Below, in pieces: positions 4,291 to 12,103 of a stretch of 26,447 nucleotides of DNA. The DNA is from a virus. Both the position numbers and the translations under genes were made by a program. The stretch spans positions 1 to 26,447 of IMG/VR virus record IMGVR_UViG_3300034946_000371. One strand, written 5' to 3'. The notes beneath the pieces are model-generated. The model was not told the origin of the DNA. It saw only the letters and a list, made by a program, of their open reading frames with translations, and ran no database searches. Every line of letters begins with the position of its first letter. The stretch's first letter is position 1.

Positions 4291-5579
4291 GCCGGAGAGA
4301 TATTCTCTCTGATAAGATTTACGATTTACCGTCTGAGACAAGGTTTCTAAAACTCCCAGTACCTCCATATTTGGGGATGCTGGGTATCGAACCACTACCA
4401 TCCCAGGTAGCAATTATTAATGCAATTAATAATCCAAAGTATCGTTTTATCTGTGCTGCCGTCTCTCGGCGACAGGGAAAAACGTACATAGCAAATATTA
4501 TTGGACAGCTAGTGTCTCTAGTGCCTGGCTCCAATATCCTCATCATGTCCCCCAACTACTCCTTGTCTCAGATTTCTTTCGATTTGCAAAGAAATCTGAT
4601 TAAGCACTTCGACCTAGAAGTGACTAAAGATAACGCTAAAGATAAAGTTATTGAACTTTCCAATGGTTCTACTGTACGCATGGGTTCTATCAATCAGGTA
4701 GACTCTTGTGTAGGTAGATCTTATGACCTAATTATATTCGATGAGGCCGCACTAGCAGATGGCAGAGACGCTTTCAACGTAGCGCTACGACCTACCCTAG
4801 ATAAGCCCAACTCAAAAGCAATTTTCATCTCCACGCCACGGGGTCGCAACAACTGGTTCTCTGAGTTCTTTCAGAGAGGCTATTCAACCGAGTTCGCAGA
4901 GTGGGCATCTATTAAAGCTACATATCGTGATAATCCTCGTATGTCTGAGTCCGATATTGCAGAAGCACGTAAGTCGATGTCTGATGCCGAATTCAAACAA
5001 GAGTACGAAGCTGACTTTAATACTTATGAAGGGCAGATTTGGAACTTTAACTTTGAAACTCAGGTTATGGATCTAGAGAACTTTGATACTAGTAATATGG
5101 ACGTCTTTGCGGGGTTGGACGTTGGTTTCCGAGATCCTACTGCAATGTGTGTAATTGCCTACGATTGGGACAGTGAGAAGTTCTACCTGCTTGACGAGTA
5201 CTTTAATAACGAAAGAACTACGGAACAGCACGCAGAGCATATTCAGAAACTTATTGAAAAGTACGATATAGATTATATCTACATTGACTCAGCAGCACAG
5301 CAGACTCGTTTTGACTTTGCACAGAATTATGGTATTTCTACTCTTAACGCCAAGAAGTCTGTTATTGATGGTATTGGACACGTTGCCAGTCTAGTAGATA
5401 ATGACATGCTGTTTGTAGATCAAAATGCGAAAGAATCACAAGCTTGCCTAGATGCGTATCAATGGGATCCAAACCCTAACCTTCTGAAAGAGAAGCCTCG
5501 ACACAACATGGCCTCACACATGGCCGATGCAATACGTTATGGATTATATTCGTTTATTACCGCAAACACTACGTTCTAA
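4275..5579 (+). CDS. terL: Terminase large subunit (ATPase-nuclease)
   Basis: 434 aa, normal for the family. The N-terminal ATPase has Walker A SRRQGKT (64-70), Walker B DLIIFDE (151-157, catalytic Glu157) and the coupling motif STPRG (186-190). The C-terminal RNase H-like nuclease has the metal-binding acids in GLDVGF (Asp282), YIDSA (Asp338) and HMADAIRYG (Asp418). It drives ATP-dependent DNA translocation through the portal and cuts the concatemer. ATG 4275 lies inside the peptidase gene (16-nt overlap) without a clear ribosome site, so translation is probably coupled. Followed by a promoter-bearing gap (5580-5664). Confidence 0.97.
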   Translation: MAVEISRRDILSDKIYDLPSETRFLKLPVPPYLGMLGIEPLPSQVAIINAINNPKYRFICAAVSRRQGKTYIANIIGQLVSLVPGSNILIMSPNYSLSQISFDLQRNLIKHFDLEVTKDNAKDKVIELSNGSTVRMGSINQVDSCVGRSYDLIIFDEAALADGRDAFNVALRPTLDKPNSKAIFISTPRGRNNWFSEFFQRGYSTEFAEWASIKATYRDNPRMSESDIAEARKSMSDAEFKQEYEADFNTYEGQIWNFNFETQVMDLENFDTSNMDVFAGLDVGFRDPTAMCVIAYDWDSEKFYLLDEYFNNERTTEQHAEHIQKLIEKYDIDYIYIDSAAQQTRFDFAQNYGISTLNAKKSVIDGIGHVASLVDNDMLFVDQNAKESQACLDAYQWDPNPNLLKEKPRHNMASHMADAIRYGLYSFITANTTF

Positions 5580-5602
5580 TGATACCTAGTCAAAAATAGT
5601 TA

Positions 5603-5631
5603 TTGACAACAGACCTTAAACTCGATATAAT
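5603..5631 (+). promoter_or_regulatory. Perfect sigma70 promoter for the HNH/portal module
   Basis: TTGACA (5603-5608), a 17-bp spacer and TATAAT (5626-5631) match consensus exactly, a second copy of the design seen before terS. Seven bases (TCTTCTA) separate the -10 from an ATG at 5639, so the predicted transcript begins at A5638 or A5639. Confidence 0.87.
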
Positions 5632-5638
5632 TCTTCTA

Positions 5639-5677
5639 ATGAAAAATCAGGAACCAGAACCAAAATGCCTAAGTTAA
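5639..5677 (+). CDS. Putative leaderless 12-codon leader peptide
   Basis: The first ATG after the promoter opens MKNQEPEPKCLS and stops at TAA 5675-5677, overlapping the first codons of the HNH gene (ATG 5665) in another frame. It may be translated from the very 5' end of the message and modulate or couple HNH translation. No independent support beyond promoter spacing. Confidence 0.3.
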   Translation: MKNQEPEPKCLS

Positions 5678-6030
5678 AACGTGATCCGGTAAAGTACGTC
5701 AGAGATGCCGCAAAATCTAAGTATAATAAAGGTTCGGCCTGTGAGATTTGCGGTGAGACAGAGCAGCTTGACTTTCACCATTACTACAGTTTAACTCCTT
5801 TGTTAAATCAATGGCTTACAAAGAATAGACATAACCCTGAGTACATACAAGCACTTAGGGATGACTTTATAGAAGAACACTCCGCCGAACTATTTGATGA
5901 CACTGTGACTATATGCCACACACATCACTTATTATTGCATTCAATTTACGGTAAAGATCCTGCGTTAGGTACTGCAAAGAAGCAGATGCGTTGGGTCGAG
6001 ATTCAGAGACAAAAACATGGCTTGGTATAA
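5665..6030 (+). CDS. HNH endonuclease
   Basis: 121 aa. A zinc-knuckle CEIC (residues 26-29) is followed by LDFHHYYSL (the first HNH histidines) and TICHTHHLLLHSIYG (the Cys and remaining His ligands), the order seen in phage HNH nucleases. HNH proteins encoded near terL in HK97-type phages assist TerL in cutting at cos sites; that role is inferred here from position between terL and portal. The ribosome site is weak (AGGA 12 nt upstream). It has its own promoter and overlaps the portal gene by 14 nt. Confidence 0.88.
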   Translation: MPKLKRDPVKYVRDAAKSKYNKGSACEICGETEQLDFHHYYSLTPLLNQWLTKNRHNPEYIQALRDDFIEEHSAELFDDTVTICHTHHLLLHSIYGKDPALGTAKKQMRWVEIQRQKHGLV

Positions 6031-7216
6031 TCCTTTTGAAAAGAAACCCGTAGACGCTGAAGAGAAGCTGAACCCGGCACAAAACCATATCGGTAGTGGC
6101 GGCCACGGCGTTGAATCTTCGAGAGAGCCTACGTTTAGCTACGAAAGAGCCTATGAAGATCTAGAAATCGTTAACCGTGGCGTAAACATGATCGTCGATG
6201 ATGTTGCCGAGATTCATACCCTAGTATCGAAAGATAATGCTTTCCGAGGCGTTGCTCCTGGTATTAAGCGTTCTAAAGTAGAGACCCTTCTTAACAAGTC
6301 TCCTAACCCCTATCAAGACATCAATAGCTTTAAGCGTAACCTTATTACTGACTTTATTATTGATGGTAATATCTTTATCTACTTTGATGGTGCACATCTT
6401 TACCACTTACCTGCTACTGATGTACGCATTCATGCAGACAAAGATACCTACATTGAAAAGTTCACAATGTTCGATGTTACCTTTAGCCCTGATGAAATCA
6501 TTCATATTAAAGAAAACTCTTTTCACTCTATCTACCGTGGTGTGCCTCGCTTAAAGCCTGCACTTCGTACTATGGTTCTTATGAAGAATATGAGACAATT
6601 CCAGGATAACTTCTTTAAGAATGGTGCAGTTCCTGGCTTGGTACTAAAATCCCCTAATACGCTTTCTGAGAAGATCAAAGAACGAATGATGATTTCTTGG
6701 CAAGCACGCTACCGTCCAAATGCAGGCGGTCGTCGACCCCTCATTCTTGACGGTGGTATCGAAGTAGATAAGATCTCAAACGTTAATTTTAAAGAATTGG
6801 ATTTTCAAAGTGCAATCTTAGAGAACGAAAAGATTATTTTAAAGGCACTCGGAATCCCTCCAATCTTGATGGACTCTGGTAACAACGCCAACATTCGCCC
6901 AAATATGCGATTATATTATCTTGAGACTATACTTCCTATAGTTCGAAAAGTCAATTATGGACTGGAAAGATATTTCGGTTTCGAGTTGAGCGAAGATATT
7001 ACAAACATCCCTGCTCTGCAGCCTGAGTTACGTGACTCCTCTGCATATTATACTTCACTAGTAAATGGCGGTATTATTACTGCAGCAGAGGCGCGCGAGC
7101 GTTTAGGCTTCGAGCCTATAGATGGTACACAAGAGATTCGGATTCCCGCAAATATTGCAGGTTCCGCAGCTAACCCAGACGAAGGTGGAAGACCACCACA
7201 AGAAGGAGAAGAATAA
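6017..7216 (+). CDS. Portal protein (HK97 family)
   Basis: 399 aa, typical length. Recognisable by the order of conserved stretches: a Tyr-rich N-terminus, NRGVNMIVDDVA, LLNKSPNPYQDINSFK, DFIIDGNIFIYF, the FSPDEIIHIK strand, YRGVPRLKPAL, the long helix before FFKNGAVPGLVL, and LGIPPILMDS with NANI, ending in an acidic Pro/Gly-rich tail. It forms the dodecameric channel at one capsid vertex through which TerL moves DNA and to which the connector binds. Starts inside the HNH gene (14-nt overlap); the next gene begins at the following base. Confidence 0.95.
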   Translation: MAWYNPFEKKPVDAEEKLNPAQNHIGSGGHGVESSREPTFSYERAYEDLEIVNRGVNMIVDDVAEIHTLVSKDNAFRGVAPGIKRSKVETLLNKSPNPYQDINSFKRNLITDFIIDGNIFIYFDGAHLYHLPATDVRIHADKDTYIEKFTMFDVTFSPDEIIHIKENSFHSIYRGVPRLKPALRTMVLMKNMRQFQDNFFKNGAVPGLVLKSPNTLSEKIKERMMISWQARYRPNAGGRRPLILDGGIEVDKISNVNFKELDFQSAILENEKIILKALGIPPILMDSGNNANIRPNMRLYYLETILPIVRKVNYGLERYFGFELSEDITNIPALQPELRDSSAYYTSLVNGGIITAAEARERLGFEPIDGTQEIRIPANIAGSAANPDEGGRPPQEGEE

Positions 7217-7531
7217 ATGGCAATGCGTCAAAGACAAGCAGTACTAGAGAGAACTTTCAAGCACTTTAAAGAGTTTGAGTTACCTTTAAGTATTCAGCAA
7301 AAAGAATATATGGCAATTGTAGGCCTCGATGCCTGTTGCGTTATAACTGTTAAAAGAAGTTTCAAAGCATGGAAGTACCTAACTCATGCTCTTAGGATAA
7401 ATTATCCTGAACTGTCAGCGCCGAAGCCCGAGCCAAAGCCCGAGCCAAAGCCTGTTACACCCAAAGCACCAAAGCAAACACCCAAAGCTGCGGTCAAGCC
7501 TGCTGTAAAGCCAGCAGTAAAAAAGGATTAA
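7217..7531 (+). CDS. Small Lys/Pro-rich protein between portal and capsid, 104 aa
   Basis: Residues 1-65 look like a compact helical domain (ERTFKHFKEF, AIVGLDACCVITVKRSFKAW). Residues 68-104 are a low-complexity tail built of PKPE and AVKP repeats with many lysines, encoded by near-identical short DNA repeats (about 7420-7525). No family recognised. Position suggests a head accessory, assembly or decoration protein. It begins immediately after the portal stop and ends 3 nt before the protease-capsid gene. Confidence 0.7.
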   Translation: MAMRQRQAVLERTFKHFKEFELPLSIQQKEYMAIVGLDACCVITVKRSFKAWKYLTHALRINYPELSAPKPEPKPEPKPVTPKAPKQTPKAAVKPAVKPAVKKD

Positions 7532-7534
7532 GGT

Positions 7535-9541
7535 ATGAACAAAATCTTTAATCTAACGTCTACTTTTAAGACTCAGACACAGGAAGATGGTTCTGTGATG
7601 ATTCGAGGGTTTGCAAGTACAGCTGATTTTGATCGTGCAGGTGATACGATTTCAGCAGAAGCTTGGCAGAAGGGTGGACTAAAGAATTTTGAGAAAAACC
7701 CAATTATTCTATTTAATCACGACTATGATAGACCAATTGGTAGAGCTACCGGGATGAAAGCAGGTCCCGACGGCCTAGAGTTAGAATGTAAGATCAGCAA
7801 AAGTGCCCCAGGCAACGTAGCTGAGCTTGTTAAAGACGGTGTTCTTGGAGCCTTTTCTGTCGGTTTCAGAGTCAAGGATGCTGATTACATTAAAGAAACC
7901 GATGGACTAATGATTAAGGACGCTGAGTTATTTGAGGTATCGGTTGTTTCCGTACCTTGCAATCAAGCAGCTACTTTTTCGCTCGCGAAGTCTTTTGACT
8001 CAGATGCTGAGTACGAAGCCTTCAAAAAAACTTTCACTAATCGTGTAGATCTAGCCGGTCAGTCTCTGGCTAAGGACGAAGATACTTCTTCAAATATAGC
8101 TAGTGACCACACACCGAAAAGCGCGGAACTTATTTCCGCAGATCAGGAGATCAAAATGGACAATCAAAACATCGACTTGGAAGCTTTTGCAAAGAAAGTA
8201 GCTGAAGATACAGCTGCTAAAATCGCAATGAAGCAAGCCGAGCAAAAAGCAGCTGACGTAGCTGAAGCCAAAGCAGTAGCTGAAGCAGAAGTATCAAAAG
8301 CAACGGCCCTCGAAGCCGAAAACATCCGCGTTAAAACTGGCGTACAAACTGGCGTTGAAGCTCTTATGGCTGACGTACAGAAGCAGCTTAACGAAAAAGA
8401 TGCAAAGTTCGAAGAAGTCATGGCCAAGCATGGTAAGGACCTCGAAGAGAAGAAAGCTGAAATCACTGCTATGCAGAACAGCAAGAAAAGCTTCGGCGAC
8501 CGTTCTGGCGCTGGCGACATTTCTAAGTTTGGTAAAGAGTTTATGACTGGCCACATGCTGGGCGTAATGACTGGCAAAGGCTGGAACACTGACTATGCTC
8601 AGGACCTAGCTCAGAAAGCTGGCGTAAACTATACTGAGAATGCTGCTGGTATTGCTCAAGGCGTTTCTACTCAAATCGAGAAAGAAATCATGCAAGAACT
8701 GAAGTTGGCCCAGGCTTTCCGTGAGATTACTATTAACTCACAGACTCAAGTACTGCCAATTCAGACTGATGCACTCCCAGCTGCTTGGGGCAATAACACT
8801 GTCGTTGGTGGTAACTTGACTAACCGCCCACAGGTTGATGCTAACCAGTACAATGCTGCTCAGGTAATCTTGAAAGCTAACCGTCTTGTTTCTACTACTT
8901 TCATGGATAATAATATCGATGAAGAAGTACTTGTAAACTTGATGCCTATGCTGATTGATTCTGTTGCTCGTGCCCACGCTCGTGCTGTAGACAACGCAAT
9001 CATCAATGGTACTTCTGGCGGCGCTGAAGGCTTTAACGGCTTGGAAGCTCTTGCTGGTACTAACAGCGTTGCTGTTCTTAACTCTACTGCTAGTGCTGAT
9101 GTTGCAGTTACTGCTGCTGAGTTCCTTGCTGGTCGTAAGTTGATGGGTAAGTATGGCATGATGCCTTCTGACCTCGTTTATGTCGTATCTCAGGCTCGTT
9201 ATTATGATCTGCTTGCTGATCCAGCTTTTGCTGACATCACTGACGTAGGTTCTGATATTGCTACTAAGATCACCGGCATGGTCGGCGCTATCTATGGCAC
9301 TCCAGTTGTTGTATCTGACCAGCTCGAAACTGAAGCCAACACTGCTTCTGTAGGCTACTGTGTTAACGTTCGTAACCACGTCATCCCACGTCTCCGCGGT
9401 GTATCTGTAGAGCAGGATTACGAAGTAATGAACCAGCGTAACGTAATTGTTGCTAGCCAGTCACTCGGCTTCAACCAGTTGCGTGCTAACAACGGCACTA
9501 CCGATGTATCGGTTGTTAAGTTGATTCGTACTGACGCTTAA
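7535..9541 (+). CDS. Prohead protease-major capsid protein fusion (HK97-like)
   Basis: 668 aa. Residues 1-165 are an S78-type prohead protease: RGFASTADFDRAGDTI, NHD (His62), GAFSVGFR (Ser108) and ELFEVSVVSVP (Glu134 region) give the catalytic set. Residues about 166-207 are a linker. Residues 212-315 form an Ala/Glu/Lys-rich coiled coil like a delta/scaffold domain, and residues 319-668 are the HK97-fold capsid protein (TLTN-type strands, VLPIQTD, SQARYYDLL, DYEVMNQRNV). In HK97 these parts are separate genes. A lysine pair at 317-318 before SFGDR is a plausible cleavage point. A strong internal start at 8156 should yield capsid precursor alone. A terminator follows immediately. Confidence 0.93.
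   Translation: MNKIFNLTSTFKTQTQEDGSVMIRGFASTADFDRAGDTISAEAWQKGGLKNFEKNPIILFNHDYDRPIGRATGMKAGPDGLELECKISKSAPGNVAELVKDGVLGAFSVGFRVKDADYIKETDGLMIKDAELFEVSVVSVPCNQAATFSLAKSFDSDAEYEAFKKTFTNRVDLAGQSLAKDEDTSSNIASDHTPKSAELISADQEIKMDNQNIDLEAFAKKVAEDTAAKIAMKQAEQKAADVAEAKAVAEAEVSKATALEAENIRVKTGVQTGVEALMADVQKQLNEKDAKFEEVMAKHGKDLEEKKAEITAMQNSKKSFGDRSGAGDISKFGKEFMTGHMLGVMTGKGWNTDYAQDLAQKAGVNYTENAAGIAQGVSTQIEKEIMQELKLAQAFREITINSQTQVLPIQTDALPAAWGNNTVVGGNLTNRPQVDANQYNAAQVILKANRLVSTTFMDNNIDEEVLVNLMPMLIDSVARAHARAVDNAIINGTSGGAEGFNGLEALAGTNSVAVLNSTASADVAVTAAEFLAGRKLMGKYGMMPSDLVYVVSQARYYDLLADPAFADITDVGSDIATKITGMVGAIYGTPVVVSDQLETEANTASVGYCVNVRNHVIPRLRGVSVEQDYEVMNQRNVIVASQSLGFNQLRANNGTTDVSVVKLIRTDA
8145..8158 (+). 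promoter_or_regulatory. Internal ribosome binding site and ATG for capsid precursor alone
   Basis: AGGAGA (8145-8150), 5 nt, then an in-frame ATG (8156-8158, Met208 of the fusion). This is better than the ribosome site of the full gene and sits exactly at the protease-linker to delta-domain boundary. Confidence 0.7.
8156..9541 (+). CDS. Capsid precursor from internal start (delta domain plus capsid), 461 aa
   Basis: Initiation at Met208 would give MDNQNIDLEAFAKKV, then the coiled-coil delta domain and the complete capsid fold, with no protease. This would supply the many capsid copies per shell while the fusion supplies the few protease copies. Same frame as the 668-aa fusion; the relative yields of the two cannot be read from sequence. 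Confidence 0.6.
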   Translation: MDNQNIDLEAFAKKVAEDTAAKIAMKQAEQKAADVAEAKAVAEAEVSKATALEAENIRVKTGVQTGVEALMADVQKQLNEKDAKFEEVMAKHGKDLEEKKAEITAMQNSKKSFGDRSGAGDISKFGKEFMTGHMLGVMTGKGWNTDYAQDLAQKAGVNYTENAAGIAQGVSTQIEKEIMQELKLAQAFREITINSQTQVLPIQTDALPAAWGNNTVVGGNLTNRPQVDANQYNAAQVILKANRLVSTTFMDNNIDEEVLVNLMPMLIDSVARAHARAVDNAIINGTSGGAEGFNGLEALAGTNSVAVLNSTASADVAVTAAEFLAGRKLMGKYGMMPSDLVYVVSQARYYDLLADPAFADITDVGSDIATKITGMVGAIYGTPVVVSDQLETEANTASVGYCVNVRNHVIPRLRGVSVEQDYEVMNQRNVIVASQSLGFNQLRANNGTTDVSVVKLIRTDA

Positions 9542-9551
9542 TCTACAAAGA

Positions 9552-9590
9552 GTAAAAAACGAAGGGGAGTCCGCTCCCCTAAGTTTTTAC
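9552..9590 (+). terminator. Intrinsic terminator after the capsid gene (probably bidirectional)
   Basis: AGGGGAG (9563-9569), TCCG loop, CTCCCCT (9574-9580), then AAGTTTTT. The outer sequences GTAAAAAAC and GTTTTTAC extend the pairing, so the element has an A-tract before and a T-tract after and could act on both strands. It closes the capsid transcription unit 10 nt after the stop. Confidence 0.85.
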
Positions 9591-9604
9591 TAATGGACTT
9601 ATAA

Positions 9605-10174
9605 ATGGCAAATCTCATAACACTATCAACTTACAAAGACGTCAAGGGTATCACTTCTGCTACTCATGATTTCGCGTTGACTACTATTATTGAATCTGTG
9701 AGTCAATTAGTAAAAACTTATTGTGGTAATTCGCTAGTCGACCACTATAGCACTAATAAAGTAGAGTTCTTTAACGTTAATTGGGCTACTGATGTAATTC
9801 AGCTAACCGAGACACCTTTAAATACTATAGTTAGTATTGAAGAACGCACAGACTTTGCAGCTAGCTATACAACTCTGACTACTTCCGACTACTACCCAGA
9901 CACTTCTACGGATACTGTCTATAGAATTAATAAACCTTGGCCCGATGGCCACGGAGCAGTAAAGGTTACTTATACTGCAGGATACAACGGCTGTCCCTCA
10001 GACCTTAAACTAGCAGTAATTGATTTAGTTACTTACTACTTTAAGGATGAACATAAAACCCGCCAAACTATCGCAGGTGCGAGCTTACAAAATGCTTCGT
10101 CTACCAGTCTACGCGATAACATTGCATTCCCAGATCATATTAAGCGCGTTCTGGATCTTTATAAGAACTTTTAA
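9605..10174 (+). CDS. Head-tail connector (gp6-like)
   Basis: 189 aa. The helical N-terminus (STYKDVKGI, then IIESVSQLVKTYCGN), a beta-rich middle (LTETPLNTIVSIEERTDF, DYYPDTSTDTVYRI), VKVTYTAGYNGCPSDLKLAV and the final helix with YYFKDEH are the pattern of gp6-type connector proteins that ring the portal. First gene after the capsid terminator; no strong ribosome site or promoter is visible in the 63-nt gap, so it probably depends on read-through. The stop shares TAATG with the next start. Confidence 0.85.
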   Translation: MANLITLSTYKDVKGITSATHDFALTTIIESVSQLVKTYCGNSLVDHYSTNKVEFFNVNWATDVIQLTETPLNTIVSIEERTDFAASYTTLTTSDYYPDTSTDTVYRINKPWPDGHGAVKVTYTAGYNGCPSDLKLAVIDLVTYYFKDEHKTRQTIAGASLQNASSTSLRDNIAFPDHIKRVLDLYKNF

Positions 10175-11589
10175 TGTCTACCAAGTCCGTCAGGGATAAT
10201 CTTGCTGATGAGCTATTACGTTTAGCATTAAAGTCAGAAGGTGAAATGATACGGAGCACTGCTTCTACCAGGCCCCAAGTTATTATACTACAAGATCTAG
10301 AGTGGTTGGACAATATTATACTTGAGATGATGGATAGAGGGCACATGCCCAAAAAACGGTTTAAAAGATATAGTGATCCAAGAGGTAAAAACTTAGCCAA
10401 AGCCCGAAAGCTCGCAAAAACAAAGCATGATAGGTGGCTGACAGGAGATAAGCTTCCAGGCAGTGCAGGCACCCATATATTGCATACTCATGTTGGCCAA
10501 AGACTAGAGCAATTTGCTCCCGACTTATACAACTTAGTATTACAAGGTGAAGCTTTTGTTGTAGGCTCTTTTTCTACAGCGGGGGTGCTCAAGAAAGAAA
10601 TAATACAAGCTTTAGTCACCCGTAAGAGTCATAAGAACTTTGTAGAGACAATTATGGGCAGGGTAGATAGAGGGCACGGTGCAGGCACAGGACAGGCAAT
10701 CTCTACAATAAGTGCTAGTCGCGGAGTAAATGCAGTTGCTCAAGTTTTAACTCCTGAGCAGAAGAAGGAGTTTGACGCTTACGTCTTAAAAGAGGCAGAT
10801 GGTTTAATAAAGAGTGGTCAAATTGATAATGCTCATCTAAGTATGATAACTGGTATCCTTATGGAGTATTCCACTTCTGTAGATAGACAGGGAAATCTCA
10901 GAGCCGAGTATGTTCCAGCACTTCAATTTCAAGACAAGTATAGTAACAGTGCAGTAGACGCCCCTAGAGAGAAATTTGTAAAAGATTTAATGTTTAAGTT
11001 TTCTAAGAAATTCAACGCAGAAGTACTTATTAATATGAAAGGCTCTGATAGTATTAAGACGCAGGCTGTAAAAACTGTACTAGCCCCAATGGTATCTTTA
11101 GGTAAAAAGCATAAGAATATAACAGTAGAGCTTGATTCACAATTTAAAGGCGCTGTAAAATCAGGTAAAGGTAAAGTTAAAAGCAAGTCTAAAAAGTCAG
11201 GTAAGACTAATGTTAGACGGAATCGTGCGGCTAAAGGACTAAAACTAACTAAAAATAGAGCAACAGGTTTCAGCCCCTTAGCAATGTTAGCTCTTATGAA
11301 CCGGAAGCTGCCTGACACAGTAAGAAAAAATATGGATCTACCTGCCTTAGAAAATCGTACAGGTCGTTTTTCAGAAAGCGTAAAGGTTGTAGACGTAACT
11401 CAAACACCTCAAGGGTTTCCAAGCATAGGCTATACATATGACAGAGAGCCCTACGGGGTCTTTGAAATGGGCGGAGGAGCCCCACCTTGGGCAACTCCAG
11501 AAAGGGATCCAAGAAAATTAATTGATAGATCTATTCGAGAAATCGCAGCTGAGCTAGCTATCGGAAGATTTTATACTAGGAGAATGTAG
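10174..11589 (+). CDS. Neck/tail-completion-like protein, 471 aa
   Basis: Not firmly recognised. The N-terminal 300 aa are mixed helical with HILHTHVG, VVGSFSTAGVLKKEI and a long charged region. Residues about 325-350 are extremely Lys/Gly/Ser-rich. The C-terminal 90 residues (NRTGRFSESVKVV, SIGYTYDREPYGVFEMGG, then PERDPRKLIDRSIREIA) resemble HK97 gp10-type tail-completion proteins, whose usual size is far smaller. The position between connector and tail terminator, where head-closure and completion proteins normally lie, suggests that one protein covers these jobs. The start overlaps the connector stop; the stop shares TAGTG with the next gene. Confidence 0.65.
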   Translation: MSTKSVRDNLADELLRLALKSEGEMIRSTASTRPQVIILQDLEWLDNIILEMMDRGHMPKKRFKRYSDPRGKNLAKARKLAKTKHDRWLTGDKLPGSAGTHILHTHVGQRLEQFAPDLYNLVLQGEAFVVGSFSTAGVLKKEIIQALVTRKSHKNFVETIMGRVDRGHGAGTGQAISTISASRGVNAVAQVLTPEQKKEFDAYVLKEADGLIKSGQIDNAHLSMITGILMEYSTSVDRQGNLRAEYVPALQFQDKYSNSAVDAPREKFVKDLMFKFSKKFNAEVLINMKGSDSIKTQAVKTVLAPMVSLGKKHKNITVELDSQFKGAVKSGKGKVKSKSKKSGKTNVRRNRAAKGLKLTKNRATGFSPLAMLALMNRKLPDTVRKNMDLPALENRTGRFSESVKVVDVTQTPQGFPSIGYTYDREPYGVFEMGGGAPPWATPERDPRKLIDRSIREIAAELAIGRFYTRRM

Positions 11590-12041
11590 TGGCGGCAAGA
11601 GACAATACAACAAGAAGATCGCAAATATTAACAGGCTTAGTTACTGTTCTAAAAGGCATTAATGGCCTGGGGGACTACAGAGTCGACTTAGATAATAACG
11701 TTTCCAAACGCTTACTATTCTGGGATGAAGTAGATCAATTTCCAGCAGTGCATTTGAATGCAGGCTCTGAGACAAGGGTTTATCAAGGGGGAGGACACAA
11801 GGATCGATACCTTTCCATAACGCTTCGTTGTTATGTACAGGCAGAAGATTCTGTTTTAGAGCTCGATAAACTACTAGAAGATGTAGAGACAGTTATAGAA
11901 AACAATTCACGACTTTCTTATATCGATTTAAACAGTGTAACTAATTACACTCAACAAATCACCGTCGTTAGTATAGATACTGACGAGGGTGTACTTGAAC
12001 CTTTAGGCGTCGGAGAGATGCTAATCGAGGTTCGATACTAG
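11589..12041 (+). CDS. Tail terminator protein
   Basis: 150 aa with a GTG start overlapping the previous stop (TAGTG). It has the alpha/beta pattern of gpU/gp17-type terminators: an N-terminal helix (RSQILTGLVTVLKGI), FPAVHLNAGSE, the strand RYLSITLRCYVQAED, the helix LELDKLLEDVETVIEN and a final strand LGVGEMLIEVRY. These proteins cap the growing tail tube and join it to the neck. The order before the tail tube gene supports the call. A 62-nt gap follows with no clear terminator. Confidence 0.8.
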   Translation: MAARDNTTRRSQILTGLVTVLKGINGLGDYRVDLDNNVSKRLLFWDEVDQFPAVHLNAGSETRVYQGGGHKDRYLSITLRCYVQAEDSVLELDKLLEDVETVIENNSRLSYIDLNSVTNYTQQITVVSIDTDEGVLEPLGVGEMLIEVRY

Positions 12042-12103
12042 AAAATACAGGCACGAACAGACGTTCACGTCCTAGTCTTTTCAAGATACATAGGAGATAA
12101 ACT

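Noticed and set aside
8738-9379. 213-aa open frame on the minus strand inside the capsid gene
   Set aside because: It is antisense to a clear capsid domain, has no ribosome site or domain pattern, and is Ser/Ile/Val-rich as expected of a shadow frame.
12041-12103. Terminator after the tail terminator gene
   Set aside because: Only a 4-5 bp palindrome (GACGTTCACGTC) with almost no loop and a short T-run; not enough for a call.
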